Below, one piece after another: positions 1-11,585 of a DNA stretch of 64,000 nucleotides; position 1 is the first letter of the stretch; each line of letters starts with the position of its first letter. A program made the translations under genes and the position numbers. The DNA comes from Glycine soja. Lineage: Eukaryota > Streptophyta > Magnoliopsida > Fabales > Fabaceae. Where the stretch lies: positions 28,732,850 through 28,796,849 of the forward strand of contig NC_041007.1 in NCBI RefSeq assembly GCF_004193775.1, read 5' to 3'. Below the pieces are notes generated by a model. That model did not search any database, had not been told where the DNA came from, and saw only the letters and a program-made list of their open reading frames with translations.

Positions 1-1137
1 AACCTCTTGTGAAGGTGTGTAACTTAGGAGGAGGCAAGAAGCATATTGTGGCGTTTCCATAGTTCACCTTATGGAGGCCATTATAATGGAGAAAGAACTG
101 TTGTCAAGGTTCTCCAATCAGGTTTTTATTGGCCTACATTGTGCAAAGATGCTCATAATTACGTCTAAAGGTGTGACAAATGTCAAAGAATAGGTGGACT
201 AGCTCTCTAGAAGGAATGAAATGCCACTGGAAGTCAAAGCTTTTGACTGCTGGGGGATAGATTTCATAGGTCCATTTCCTTCATCTTACTCATATGAATA
301 TATTTTATTGGTTGTGGACTATGTAACAAAATGGGTGGAAGCAGTAGCGGTACAACATGCAGATGCAAAAATCGTTATTCACTTCCTGAAAAAAATATCT
401 TCTCAAGGTTTGGCACACCCAAGGTACTAATAAGTGACAGAGGATCTCATTTTTGTAATGCCCAACTAACAAAAGTCCTCTAACACTATAGTGTCAAACA
501 CAAGGTAGCCTCACCATACCACCCTCAGACCAATGGGCAAGCTGAAGTTTCTAACAGGGAAGTTAAGAAAATTCTAGAAAAAACAATTACCCAATCAAGG
601 AAGGATTGGCCCCTGAAATTAGATGATGCTTTGTGGGCATATAGAACAACCTATAAATCCCCCACAGGATGTACTCCCTTTCGGTTGGTCTATGGAAAAT
701 CTTGTCACCTACCTATTGAGTTAGAACATAAAGCTTTTTGGGCTTTAAAATTTATGAACTTCAACTCAGATACAAATGGTGAACATAGGAAGCTCCAACT
801 TCATGAATTGGAGAAACTAATGGTTCAACCTTATGGGAATTCCAAGCTTTACAAGCAAAATGTAAAAATCTATCACAACAAAAAGCTATCAAAAAGGAAT
901 TTTCAGCTTCGTCAACAGGTATTGTTATTTAATTCTCGACTAAGATTGTTTCCAGGTAAGCTGAAATCCAAGTGGTATGGACCATTAATCATCAAAGAAG
1001 TTATGCCACATGGAGCAGTGATACTAGAGGATCCAACCACCAAAATGACATGGACTATAAATGGTAGTAGGATCAAACACTACTTAGGTGAAGATTTCAA
1101 GAGGATAATCATTGTTGTCCAACAACAAGAGGCTTGA
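1..1137 (+). pseudogene. Athila-type Ty3/gypsy pol remnant (integrase)
   Basis: Three-frame reading gives a Ty3/gypsy integrase in order: an H2C2 zinc-binding part (about 50-200, ending in a CDKCQRIG motif), the catalytic core with WGIDFIGPF (Asp codon 260-262), SDRGSHF (Asp codon 436-438) and NGQAEVSNREVK (Glu codon 544-546), then a C-terminal part from about 631 that includes WAYRTTYKSPTG and ends with a KSKWYGPLIIKEV block. The integrase joins element cDNA to host DNA. This copy is dead: there are in-frame stops near 164 and 208, a frameshift near 395 and a stop near 481. The element is truncated by the window edge, so RT and RNase H are not visible. The YKSPTG/YGKSCHLP wording and the downstream polypurine tract and LTR fit the Athila lineage, seen in soybean as Calypso- or Diaspora-like families; the family name is inference. 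Confidence 0.88.
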
Positions 1138-2788
1138 ACCACAACAAAGACGTCCAAATAGAAAGATGTTAAAGAAGCGCTCCTAGGAGGCAATCCAGTG
1201 TTTTTAAATTTTGTCTTAATTTGTGTTACTTTAATTTTATGTTTTATATTTTCAAACCTTACTTTTTGAGTCTTTATTCACGAATAATGTTTTTGAATTT
1301 CTAATCTGTTTTGTTAGAGCTATCATTGCATGGCCTGAGGACAGGCCTATTTTTCAGGAGGAGGATGAAGACATGACAGATCTTGTCGATTATTTCATTG
1401 AAGGAGACTAAGCTCCTCAACCATGATCATCAAGGAGACTGAGCTCCTCAGCCATGACCTTCAAAAATTTGTGAATTTGTCTTTATTTATTTATCTTTTT
1501 GTATTAAAATTCTGCACTTTATTACCTTATTTTACACGTACTTATGTTAGTATAGTTATAGATTATAAATTTTGGGACTTAAATAGATAGTTTTTTCTTG
1601 AAATGCTTTGGAAAGAATCAACAACTAGTATTGTTGAAACATATTTTTGGATCAAGAACACAACAAAAGGATTTCTTTTGAAAACATTTGAGAATGAAAA
1701 ACAAATGAAGGACTTGATAAAAGAACAACTTTCAAAACACTAATTTGATTTGAATATGGAAACATGCCTTAAGCTTTAGTGACTGGTGTGCAACCACAAA
1801 TTTTATAGTGTCCTCATTGATATGTTCTACAGTCAATTTTGCATGAATTTATAATTGTCATAACATATGACTCTTGGATATGATCTAGGCATTCTTTCCT
1901 TCTTTACATCTTAAAGCCACTGGCCATAAAGTTATCCCAATGTATATTATTTTTGCCATTTGCAAGCCCTTTGAGCCAAACACTTGATATTTTTGGAACA
2001 CTAACCTAGGATAAAAGTTTCCTACCTTACCTTAGGTTAGGAGAGAAAATGTGTTTTGTTGGGGATTTCTATCATTTGGGGGTTAATGTAATGTAAATAC
2101 TCTATTTTTAATATGGGTATAAGAAAAGAACAAAAAGAGAAAAAGAAAAAGAAAAGGAAAAACAAGTTCTTTATGGATAAATAAATGTTTGAATCATGTA
2201 CATGGTTGTTGTAAATACCTGAATAGAAAAAAGTGATAACTTGGTTGAAATGAAAAAAGGACAGGAACTGATCGTTCATTTAAGTTACTAGCTAGATTTC
2301 TATGTCTGCTCTCCTATTCTTAAAGTGTGTTTGAATATCCAGAAAAACCAAGATTTTCTTCAAAGACAGACCCAACCTTAAAAAGATCTATTGATCCATG
2401 ATGATTATACACATTATCTTTGATTTGATGGGAAATGACTTGGAAAAATTTATTTATGACATATCAGTGATTGGAATTAAGATTAAACACTTGCCTGTGT
2501 GAGAATTATACACCTTTGATGAGGTTTTCCTCCATTTGAATGCATCTAATGTTTCCTCTGATGTTCTTTAGAAACAAGATGTGAAATGATATTAATCTCA
2601 TTTTTGGTTATGTGAAATCCATCTTTGTGCATTCATTTCTCATTGTTGTATTTTGAAAAATGTTGTTTTGATCAGTTTGGGGATTGATTCTTTACAAAGC
2701 ATGTTCATAATTTTTTGAAGCATACTTATACTATTTTTTATTTGCAATTTTTCTTTACTTTGCTTGAGGACAAACAAGATTCTAGGTT
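1138..2788 (+). other. Athila 3' untranslated region
   Basis: Non-coding stretch between pol and the 3' LTR. It begins with an AAGCGCTCCTAGGAGGCAA motif (1173-1191) that typically follows Athila pol. It contains a purine-rich block (2120-2165) and, at about 2410-2640, a segment (GATTTGATGGGAAATGA to GGTTATGTGAAATCC) that is recognisably related to the 3' regions of the Ogre-like elements at 34870-35090 and, reversed, 24030-24260. Confidence 0.7.
1325..1411 (+). pseudogene. C-terminal scrap of envelope-position ORF
   Basis: A frame reading W-P-E-D at 1331 and an acidic run, then LVDYF and a stop at 1409-1411, mirrors the C-terminus of the intact ORF at 32249-33499 (WPGDWPE, then an acidic stretch, then MADLLDFLGG). 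Only about 27 codons remain, so this is the tail of a deleted ORF of the same family. The match rests on spaced identities seen by eye. Confidence 0.5.
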
Positions 2789-2802
2789 GGGGAAAGGGGG
2801 GT
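2789..2802 (+). promoter_or_regulatory. Polypurine tract (plus-strand primer)
   Basis: GGGGAAAGGGGGGT lies immediately before the LTR start TGATAAGTGCC. It is preceded by TTTGCTTGAGGACAAACAAG, the usual pre-PPT wording of Athila elements. Confidence 0.85.
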
Positions 2803-4121
2803 TGATAAGTGCCAAATTTCAGTTATTTTTGGGATTAAATTGTTAGCACTTATCCTTTAATTGTAATAGTTTTCTTATAAACTACCTTTAAAACTAATTG
2901 TAACTATGAAATATTCCATTGTTGTTCAAATATGAAAGATTCATCCATGATTTTGTAAATTTTGATGGTTGTTTGTTAGATCAGAAACAAAGCTAAAAGG
3001 AAGGGCAAAATGGTCGTTTCATAAAGATTTCTAACCCTAAATTCGCCCAGACTAGCATCTGGCTCGCTTGGGCTAAGAAAAACTTTAGCCCTAAGCAAGC
3101 CACTCGCTTAGGCGAGCTGATACCTTTAGCCTTAAGAAAGCAGCTCACCTGGGCGAGTTTCCCCTACACTAAATGACTTTTTCTATAAATAGCCATGCAG
3201 GGGAAGAGGAAAAGAAGTCCAGCATCTTGCAACCAAAGAGAAAAATGCAAAAGAATAAGAAGAAGAGGAGGAGGAAAAGTGGAGCTGAGGCACTACAGAG
3301 TTGTGACTGTGGACCACTTCCTTTGTCATTTGTCTTGTTAGTCTTGTGCTTTGTACAATGATCATAGTTTTTCTTAAGGATTGAATGTAATCTTTGTACC
3401 CTTATGTATCCCTTTTTGATATTATATATATATATTTATCTTTTCTACTCATTATTGGTAATTTCATTCTACTCGTAATTCATGATTATATTTGATCACT
3501 ATTGTCATGAAATTGGATTTTAAGTGAGACTGGGAAGTAATCTTAGAATTTGAACCGAATGATTTTACTCTTTACGTTAGGTTGCAAGGAATAGAGCATA
3601 ATATTTTGATTGCAAAAAGCCCAAGAATATAATTGTAATGTTGGGATACTTACTGCATATGCAAGGGATCAATATTTAGTAAATATTTTTAGGTTCCAAG
3701 TGCGAGGAATCGACTTGGGATAATTATATGTGCATTAGTAATGTTAAAAAATGATTTATACATGTTAATCTTATTAGGATACTAAGGGTATGAATGATGA
3801 AATACAATCCTATGTTTTCTTAAATTAATTCAGGTCGTTATTATTATTTCTGCAATTTACGTATTTTCAACTCACTAAATTCTGTTATTTCCATATTTCC
3901 GTTATTTCTGTAAATCCGTTATTTTTACTTTTCTTTTACTTTATGTTGTCTTTAGTTAATCAAACCAAAACCAATGACATTCAATTAAATTTGTACATAA
4001 CTATTAAACTGATTACCTTTATCCGAATGAATTAAGTAAACTCATGTCCCTGTGGAGACGACCTCTTTTATAAATGTGAAACCTACAACGACAATTGGTA
4101 CACTTGCCAAAAGTATCGACA
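2803..4121 (+). mobile_element. 3' LTR of the Athila-type element
   Basis: The LTR begins TGATAAGTGCCAAATTTCAG directly after the polypurine tract and ends ACTTGCCAAAAGTATCGACA, the usual Athila terminus, about 1.32 kb in all. A TATAAATA box at 3184-3191 marks the probable promoter. A region with GCTTGGGCTAAG/CGCTTAGGCGAGC wording (3060-3160) and an (AT)n run (3424-3436) lie inside. The 5' LTR is outside the window, so no target-site duplication can be checked. Confidence 0.82.
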
Positions 4122-4990
4122 CTTATGGGATGTTGATGACTCTAATTTTTAGAAATTTTGGAGTGTTAATGGAAAAGGAAAGCAGAGACAATGAAATATT
4201 GTCTGGGGGTGCCAAGAATGTTTTTGCCCTTAAGTTAAATCCTCAACCTAGGATGGAGTCTGCATGCACCTATTTTGATAAGGAGGATGCTCAAAAAAAT
4301 GAGGATAAAAAGTAAAGGAAGAGATCTTCACCCCCCCCCCCCTCCCTCACTGACTTTGTCAGGAACACAAAAAGGATGAAGACGGGGTTAGAGAGAGTCC
4401 TTTATCCAAGAAATATGATGAAAAGGAGACCTCAGAAGAAGATATGATGAAGGAATATATCTCCTCAAATTGTTGCAGCATTTGACTCAGAAAAGGAGTT
4501 TTCTGTGCAGATTGAGAAGACTTACGAGAAAGCAAGTCCCAAAGAAGCTCAAAACTCTAAAAAGATTGCATAAAAGGCTTTTGAAGATGCTTAGAATGAG
4601 TTTGAAATTACATAATCACCTCAACAGATGGAAAAATTTCCATACAGAGTTTCATCTGAGGAAGAAGACCCTTCTAAAGAACCATTGGACTATGGTTCTT
4701 TCCAAGATGACACAGAACATCTTTTTGAAGCATAATTTAAGAATAAAGTAGATCATCTTGAGCCTTAGAAAGTGATAGGAGAAGTTGATACTGGTGATCA
4801 ACATACTCATAATGCAACAAAAGGAGCTCAGAAAGACTAATGATGTCCTCAATGTTGAGAATATCATTGATGTGTTGGCCAAACTAAAAAATGCTGACTC
4901 TGGTGTGGATAAGGGTGATAAAGATTGTCAAACAATTCCAAAACAAATAAAACTAGGATTAATTCTGCAGTACACGAATGACCTAGGTTG
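4122..4990 (+). other. Unrecognised degenerate coding-like region
   Basis: Several short open stretches in two frames (about 4140-4315, 4470-4640 and 4640-4990) read as charged, Glu/Lys-rich peptide broken by stops. An 11-base C run interrupts it at 4330-4340. I do not recognise the protein. It may be a decayed host exon or the ORF of another retroelement into which the Athila element inserted. Confidence 0.25.
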
Positions 4991-5039
4991 ACTTAGAGAT
5001 ATAATCCAATTTGGTTTTGATTTCAATCCACTTATAAAC

Positions 5040-6800
5040 AGCAGAGGGGATTTGATGCAATCCTACACCCTAAGAGTATTGGATAGAAGACTCCAAGAAG
5101 ATTGGGCCAAAGATGCAAGAGAAGGCCCTAGGGTTCTCATGAGCCTTAGGGTAGATTTCGGGCCCATGGGATAAGTATGAGCCCACTTATCTTTGTACAT
5201 ATTAGATTAAGGTTTCATTATTGTTGGGCCTTGTATTTAGGGCTCCATAGTGTAGGGAGGGTACCCTAGTAATGTAGGATTTTTCAGCCCTTGTATTTTA
5301 GGGCACCTAGACTAGTTTTGTATTAGGGGAAGTTTTGTAATTTCACATGCATTAAGTGAATATTTGATGTGTGTGTTGGGAAATAAATTTAATTGAATTG
5401 GTAGAAGCTCAATCCAATTAAATTTTAGAGGGGGAGGTGAGCATTTGCTTGCTACACCCCATTGCCACATCATATAGTCACACTTTGTGCATGTCCTTCA
5501 TGCTTTACATGCCTCATGACACCTAAGCAGACTTAGTGGAGAATCTTGGACTTGATCTTGGATTAGTGGACTGAACCATAACTAAAATTCACTAATCATA
5601 ATTAGTGAAATTTTGGCTCCAAAGTTTGGCTTCACAAATTCAATTTCAAATTCAAGTGAAATTTGAATAGAAATTCAAATTTCTCTCCAATTTTGTGCGA
5701 CACTTAGGCTATAAATAGAAGCCATGTGTGTGAATTTTTTCAACTTTGATCATTTAATAATTACACTTCAAAATTCAGACCTCATTTGAGGCACAAAATT
5801 TCGTGCCCCTTCTCTCACTCTCCCTCCACTCATCTTCCCCTACCTTCAAGCTCTTATCCATGGCTTCCTATGGTGGTGAGCTTCTTCTTGACTCATCTTC
5901 TCCTTGAAGTGGTGTCTCCAATCATTTTTCTTCCTTCTCCATTCCTCTGCCATGATCTTCAAGAAGCAAAGGACTCCATTGATGAAGAAGATCCAAGGCC
6001 TACAAGCTCCACATGGAGCTACATCATGTGGCATCAAGAGCATCTTCGTTTAGGTGATGTTCTTTTGCTTCCTCTATCTTTTTGTTTGGTCAATTCACTT
6101 TAATTCCTTTTTCTTCATCTTATTCTCCATGAATATCCTCCATTATCTTGTGGTTTGGTTCTGTTTAGAGTAGATTCAAAAAAATAAACCGATTAAATCT
6201 TAGATCTACACTTGTTCTTGCATTTCTATGGTTCAAACTTTATAGATCTACTCTTGAATCATGTTTTTGTGTTGATTTTAGGTTCTATCATTTTTCAGTC
6301 ATAATCTTCTTGTGTTGAACCTTTAGATCTAAATTTTCTTCCAAAATATTGATTAAAAAAACACAAAAATCCGAGTGTAAATCACTTATTCCATGTTATC
6401 TTAGAGTCATGTTTAGTCATAATAATTGTCACATTATGTTCTAAGTTTGTGTTGAATTTTGATTTTGTTGATTGAATTATAGATACATTTGTTCATGTAT
6501 TCTTGTCATTCTTAGCCTATCTTTTGAATTTTGAGTCTAATTCATGCATGTTATTTATTTCATAACATGTTCTAAATCAATTCCTAGAAGTAGTCTTGTT
6601 GTTGAACTTTGTTTTGTTTTCTAAGTTTCCTATATGATGCCTATGAAGAAATTGAGTTCTCTTCCCTATTAAACATAAACAGCGATAGGAATTGATGACA
6701 TTCATTTACTTCCACTTCAGTATAACATTGTGAGCATACAATATCAATTTTGCACTATAGAAAGCTTTTCAATCTAATAGCTATGATTAGCACAACCTTA
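5040..6800 (+). mobile_element. LTR-like block (solo LTR or fragment)
   Basis: This AT-rich block has promoter-like order: GC-richer upstream DNA with AGGGTAGATTTCGGGCCCAT (about 5150), a CTATAAATAGAAGCC TATA box (5710-5724), then a pyrimidine-rich leader (5800-5960) and a long T-rich downstream part with repeated TAGATCTA wording. This is how long legume gypsy LTRs look. I could not find a TG...CA pair with target-site duplication, so both edges are approximate. No protein is supported: the short open frame at 5786-6103 lies in the leader. Confidence 0.4.
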
Positions 6801-6810
6801 ATGATGGGAT

Positions 6811-7167
6811 CACGTCCTTGAATTTGAGACCAATGAATAATCTCCTATAATAATAAGCAAGAAAGGAAAGTGGTGAATATTTTTCTTGTATTATTCATTA
6901 CGGTAAGGCTATTTATAAGCCAATCATTGGCTACACCTAGAACCTTCCATTACACACTTGTGCGCGTGCATTCTATGATAAATGCTAAGTTTGGATAATA
7001 ACAGCTTTTCCTAACAAACTTGCAAGTGCACTAACAACGTAACACTACTAACTAATTATACGACACTATTAACCAACAACTCAACGCTATTGTTGGCTTA
7101 ATGGACCTCATTGTCCCTCAGGTAATTTGGCCTTTGAATTTGTCTCCTAGGTCGAGACTGTCACTCT
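6811..7167 (-). mobile_element. Probable copia-type solo LTR, minus strand
   Basis: On the minus strand the block reads from a TGTAGAGTGACAG start through TTATAAATAGCC (TATA box, plus 6910-6921) and a pyrimidine-rich leader to GACGTGATCCCATCA. That is the size and order of a short Ty1/copia LTR. No PBS, gag or pol follows, so a solo LTR is likely. The edges are tentative because no clean target-site duplication was found. Confidence 0.45.
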
Positions 7168-7589
7168 ACATCACTTAATCTCAAGAAGAGAAAAGACAAG
7201 GGAAACCATATTCAAGCCTACAAAGATTTAAAATTGCCATCATACTAGTGCCTAGTATATACTAGACATTATTATTGAATTGTATACATTTGTTAGTACT
7301 AAATTCAATTCTATCATAAAAAAAATCTTGTGTATACAAACCATATGTATAATTGTACATCATGTAATGCAGTAAGTGAGTTGATTTGTCGTCTAAGATG
7401 GTCATTCTGTAGTTACTACATCAAAGCCAAAAGTGCAACATGGCCTGTTCATAGATATTTTCTATCATTAGTTCCTATTTCAAATATCAGGAATAAGGAG
7501 CACAAATATGAAATAATTCATCAAAAGTCAGTCCAAACCTATATTCTCATATGAAAACTAATACCAAATGCAGAGTGTATACCACAGAA
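7168..7589. other. No feature recognised
   Basis: AT-rich DNA between an LTR-like block and the DUF593 pseudogene. It could be the 3' flank of that pseudogene, which is transcribed toward lower coordinates. No ORF, RNA gene or repeat could be supported. Confidence 0.4.
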
Positions 7590-9022
7590 TCAAAGAAAAA
7601 GACACTCATGAAATGGGCACAATTTTTCTCCTGTCAAAGGTGAAGGAAGATACACCATTTCATATTTTGCTTCTTGGAGAGAAGCCAAAGAGACATCATC
7701 CTTAGGAGTGGCTTTTATGGTTTTCAAGCTTCTCGTCTTTGATTGTATTATTTGGAGCTGACTTTGTATGTCCTTTAACAGCCTCAACTGCTCTTCACCA
7801 TTCCCTTCATGGATAATCTCTTGCCTTGCAATAATTCTCTCCCACTCAAGCCTCTCAATTCTCTGATTCAGCTTGAGAATTGCAATCCACATGGCCAATG
7901 ATAGTCATCATATCTTTAGGACAAGGATTTTTTATTTCACCATGTAATTTATACATACCTTTTTTCTTTTATGCACCATGTTTAACAAGTGATTCTACCA
8001 TTCCCTCAGACACAAAATCTAGTTTTGTTAATCTGTTGTTCTCTGCATCAGAATTCCATTTTTCAAGCCCTTTTTTCCCTATGTTCACTGACTTCATGCT
8101 TTTCACTAGTTTGTGAGACTTCATACACATCATGGACATTAAGCAAGCAAGGAGAATCATTAACAACTACTCTATTGTTTGTGTTTTCACCTTGACTCAC
8201 TTCATCCATGTTAGTTGAGAGCAATCTTTTTGTTTGATCACACGCCATCATAGTGCTAGGCTGCAAAAAAATTGAATAAGACCTCCCTCTTCTACCACTC
8301 CTTTATCTTGTTCAAATATGAATCAAGAGTTCCACTGCCACATGCAAAGTCACCTAACTTTCTGGTCAAATCCAATCCAGGTTTAGCAACTTCCTTGTCC
8401 GTACTATCCTTCATTATCATAGGAATCACATCAAGAACTGGACTAGTTGATCTTTCCCTCCTTGCAGTAGCTCTTCGGGAACTCAGAAACTTAATTGGGG
8501 GCACTGAATGTAGCCTTCTAACAATGCTACTATGACCCCCATTTTCTCCATTTCTTTGATCACCCTTATTCAATAGCAAATCCTCTTGGAATTCAAACTC
8601 ATTAACAACACCTTCACACCCCAAGCTCATAAGTTTGTGTGTATAAGCCTGGACTTGAAACTCAAGAGACACAATTTGCATTTCCTTATGATACATAATC
8701 TCCTCAAAAGCCTCAATAGAGGCCTCGACATCGCCTATCTTCTCCTCTGCCACCCTCTTGTAGTGACTTGCCTCCATCTTCACCATAATCTTCTCTCCCT
8801 ACAAACACAGTATCATGTCCAATGCTTCACTCCTTCAGGTAGCCGAAGCTTCTCTTTCCTCATCCAACTCATCATATAGCTTTTCCAGAAGTTTCTGCTA
8901 CACAAGAAGCATCTCCTTCATTGCCATTACATCACTTTTACTTCTAGATATCATTGAACACTTTATGCTTTTTGCCATAGTAATCATTGATTATGTTATT
9001 GAATCCATCACCAAACCCTGAA
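7590..9022 (-). pseudogene. GTD-binding (DUF593) myosin-binding-like pseudogene
   Basis: The minus strand reads as a plant GTD-binding/DUF593 protein, a family that tethers class XI myosins to membranes through coiled coils. Visible pieces in order are a KLLEKLYDELDEEREAS block (about 8840-8895), EASHYKRVAEEKIGD and KEMQIVSLEFQVQAY (8650-8780), a middle part with a LLNVHDVYEV motif (8063-8266), and a C-terminal coiled coil LNQRIERLE/RQEIIHEGNGEEQLRLL (7700-7890). It is broken by in-frame stops at 8898-8900, 8835-8837 and 8799-8801, by a frameshift near 8945, and by another near 8060. A probable 3' splice site (TGTTCTGTGTTCAG) precedes the first exon at 9022, and a GTATGT donor lies near 7956, so introns are retained and this is not a processed copy. 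The N-terminal membrane-anchor exon is absent; copia DNA begins within 300 bases. The family call is from motifs, not a search. Confidence 0.72.
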
Positions 9023-9305
9023 CACAGAACATAGAAATTCAATATCAGCATATCACAATTAACAACCACCCTTCAACTTGTAAATTGCAATCATCAAAGA
9101 ATGATAGGAAAAAACCATTGTCATTTCTTGTTTAATCAAAGTAGACTTTAGATCCCAAATTCAATATTTTTAGAAAAAATATTAACTGAAAGAGAAAAAG
9201 TGTTGCCCCTAAGGCATGTGAGCAAAAATAAATAAATGCACAAAAATGAAGGAAGCTAGTTTCTAAACGTCTTGATTTTCAAATTTAAACATGAAGAGTC
9301 ACATC
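9023..9305 (-). other. Remnant intron or 5' flank of the DUF593 pseudogene
   Basis: AT-rich, no ORF. It ends on the minus strand in a pyrimidine-AG splice-acceptor-like sequence at the pseudogene exon. Upstream coding exons are not present before the copia LTR begins. Confidence 0.35.
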
Positions 9306-9394
9306 TGTTGATGTGTAATCGATTACATTATGATGGTAATCGATTACCAGTGACTGATTTCGAAAAATAAATTACCAAAAGTCACAATTCTTAA

Positions 9395-9560
9395 AGTGAC
9401 TTGTTTCTGAAGAGTTTTTCAAAAGTCACAACCTTTAAGTGACTAGTTTTCAAAAGAGTCACAATTTTTAAAGTGACTAGTTTTCAAAAGAGTCACAACT
9501 TTTAAAGTGACTAGTTTTCAAAAGAGTCACAACTTTTAAAAAGTGACTAGTTTTAAAGAA
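9395..9560. repeat. Tandem repeat in copia LTR, about 35 bp
   Basis: Four to five imperfect copies of a unit built from AGAGTCACAACTTTTAAAGTG plus ACTAGTTTTCAAA. The repeats lie just upstream of the TATA box, in the U3 promoter part of the LTR. Confidence 0.75.
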
Positions 9561-9782
9561 ATTGCCAAGAGTCACAAACTTTAACTAGAGTAATCAAATG
9601 ATTATAAATATGTGACCATGGCACGAATTTAAAAAGATTGATTCCTTTCATGTATAACAGATTTCTTTCATTCATTTCTCTTCATCTTTCTAAAAAGTTT
9701 TTGTTCAATACTTTCTCTTTCAAGAAAAGTTCATTGACAAAAAACTTGTGCTATTCTTTTTCTTCATTCCTTCTCAATTGTC

Positions 9783-10205
9783 AAAAGATTCAAAGGACTA
9801 ACCACCAGAGAATTCTTTTGTTTCTTCCCTTCTCCCTCTTGAATAAAGATTTCAAAGGACTAACCGCCTGAGATATCTTTTGTTTCTTATAAAAGATTTC
9901 AAAGGACTTACCGCCTGAGATATCTTTTTCCCTTTCCCTTTAAACAAAAGATTTCAAAGGACTAACTGCCTGAGATATCTTTTGTTTCCCCTTACAAAGA
10001 TTCAATGGACTAACCGCCTAAGAATTCTTTGTCTTAACACATTGGAGTGTACATCCTTAGTGGTACAAGTAGAGCGTACATCTACTTGGGTTGTGATACT
10101 GAGAACAAGAGAGGGTACATCTTTTGTGGATCAGTTCAAGTGGAGCGTACATCCACTTGGTTGTTCAAAGAGACCAAGGGAGGGTACATCCCTTGTGGAT
10201 CTTTG
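9783..10205. repeat. Leader repeats in copia LTR
   Basis: Five copies of an AAAGGACTAACCGCCTGAGA-type unit at roughly 50-60-bp spacing (9783-10030) are followed by repeated GTACATC...TTG(T)GG wording (10045-10205). All lie downstream of the TATA box, so they would be part of the transcript. Confidence 0.7.
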
Positions 10206-10535
10206 TTTGTAAAGGATTTTACAAGGTTATTGGAAATCTCAAGAACCAGTGGTTGCTTGGGCACTGGATGTAGGCACGGGTTGTGGCCGAACCAGTATAA
10301 ATCTTGTGTTTGTCTTCTTCTTCCCTACACTCTTTATTTTCCGCTGTGTACTTTTATTTCCGCTTTACTTTTGTCTAAGTTATTGTTTTTGTTCTCAACT
10401 TCCTCATAACTTAGTAGTAAAGCCTAATTGAATCTAGTAATATTAAGAAGGTTTAATTTTAAATTAGTCAAGACACATTCATAATTAATTCAACCCCCCC
10501 TTCTTAATTATTCCGAGGCCACTTGATCCAACAAG

Positions 10536-10548
10536 GGGTATCAGAGCA
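10536..10548 (+). promoter_or_regulatory. Primer-binding site, initiator tRNA-Met type
   Basis: GGGTATCAGAGCAGG matches TGGTATCAGAGC, the complement of the plant initiator tRNA-Met 3' end, apart from its first base, and sits two bases after the LTR end. Confidence 0.8.
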
Positions 10549-10583
10549 GGTATCTTGAGAAAAGTTTCACAACTTCAAGATTC

Positions 10584-11585
10584 ATGGCCTCCTCAAATTC
10601 TCTGTTTCCCGAAGGAAACTCCATCCATAGGCCACCTATCTTTAATGGTGAGGGTTACCACTATTGGAAAACCTGAATGCAAATCTTTATTGAAGCCATA
10701 GATTTAAACATTTGGGAAGCAATAGAAATAGGACCTTTTGTACCCACCATAGTAGATGCAAGCACAAGTACAACAACAGAAAAACCTAGAGATAAATGGA
10801 CTGAAGAGGATATAAGAAGAATCCAATATAATCTTAAAGCCAAAAAAATCATCACTTCTGCCCTAGGAATAGATGAATATTTTAGAGTGTCAAATTGTTC
10901 AAATGCAAAGGAGATGTGGGATACTCTCCAACTTACACATGAAGGCACCATTGATGTGAAAAGATCTAGAGTCAATACCCTAACACATGAATATGAATTA
11001 TTTAGGATGAATACTAATGAGAACATCCAAAGCATGCAGAAAAGATTCACACACATAGTCAATCACCTTGCCTCCTTAGGAAAAACCTTTCCTAATGAAG
11101 ATTTAATTAATAAAGTTTTGAGATGCTTAAGTAGGGAATGGCAGCCCAAGGTAACGACCATTTGTGAAAGTAAAGATCTTTCTTCTATGTCTCTTGCCAT
11201 TATTTTTGGCAAACTGCAAGAACATGAAAGGAAAAGGAAAAGAAGCATAGCACTCAAAGCCTCCTCCTCAATGCAAGAAGAAGAAGAAGAAGAAGAAGAA
11301 GAAGAAGAAGAAGAAGAAGAATCTGATGATGAAGAGGACTTCTCACTCTTTGTGAAGAAGTTTCATAAATGCTATAAGTGTAATCGACCCAGTCACATAA
11401 AGGCACACTGCCCCACAAATGAATCATGGCCAGAAAAGAATGAGAAAAAAAGCCATGAAGAAAGAAGATCCAAGAAGGCGTATATTGCTTGGGATGACAA
11501 TGACTCATCCGATGGTTCGGAGAAGGAGATCAACCTTCTATCCAAGGACTATGAGAGCGATGAGAACATCTCTCAAGAAGATTAA
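10584..11585 (+). pseudogene. copia gag (UBN2-type) with one internal stop
   Basis: The frame opens at ATG 10584, 36 bases after the PBS, and reads as a Ty1/copia Gag of the UBN2/DUF4219 group: FNGEGYHYWK near the N-terminus, the UBN2 helical core through about codon 210, then a zinc knuckle CYKCNRPSHIKAHC with correct CX2CX4HX4C spacing (about 11370-11411). Gag would form the virus-like particle and bind element RNA. A TGA at 10674-10676 splits the frame; downstream the reading frame stays open for 302 codons. Between core and knuckle lies a run of 15 or so glutamates encoded by a GAA microsatellite (11277-11320), a polymorphic insertion not typical of the family. No protease, integrase or RT follows, so the element depends on other copies. 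Confidence 0.8.

Larger units (their letters stand above)
9306..10533 (+). mobile_element. 5' LTR of a copia-type element
   Basis: The block ends CTTGATCCAACA at 10533, directly before a tRNA-Met-type primer-binding site. It has AATCGATTAC motifs near its start (9318-9350), a TATAAATA box at 9602-9609 and a pyrimidine-rich leader. The end region (GCCGAACCAGTATAAATCTTG, then AATTCAACCCCCC) is shared with the solo LTRs at 39451-40486 and 52257-53113, so the three belong to related families. The left edge TGTTGATG at 9306 is a guess. Confidence 0.65.

Noticed and set aside
5786..6103. 105-codon ORF as a host gene
   Set aside because: It lies in the leader of an LTR-like block just after a TATA box and resembles no protein I know.
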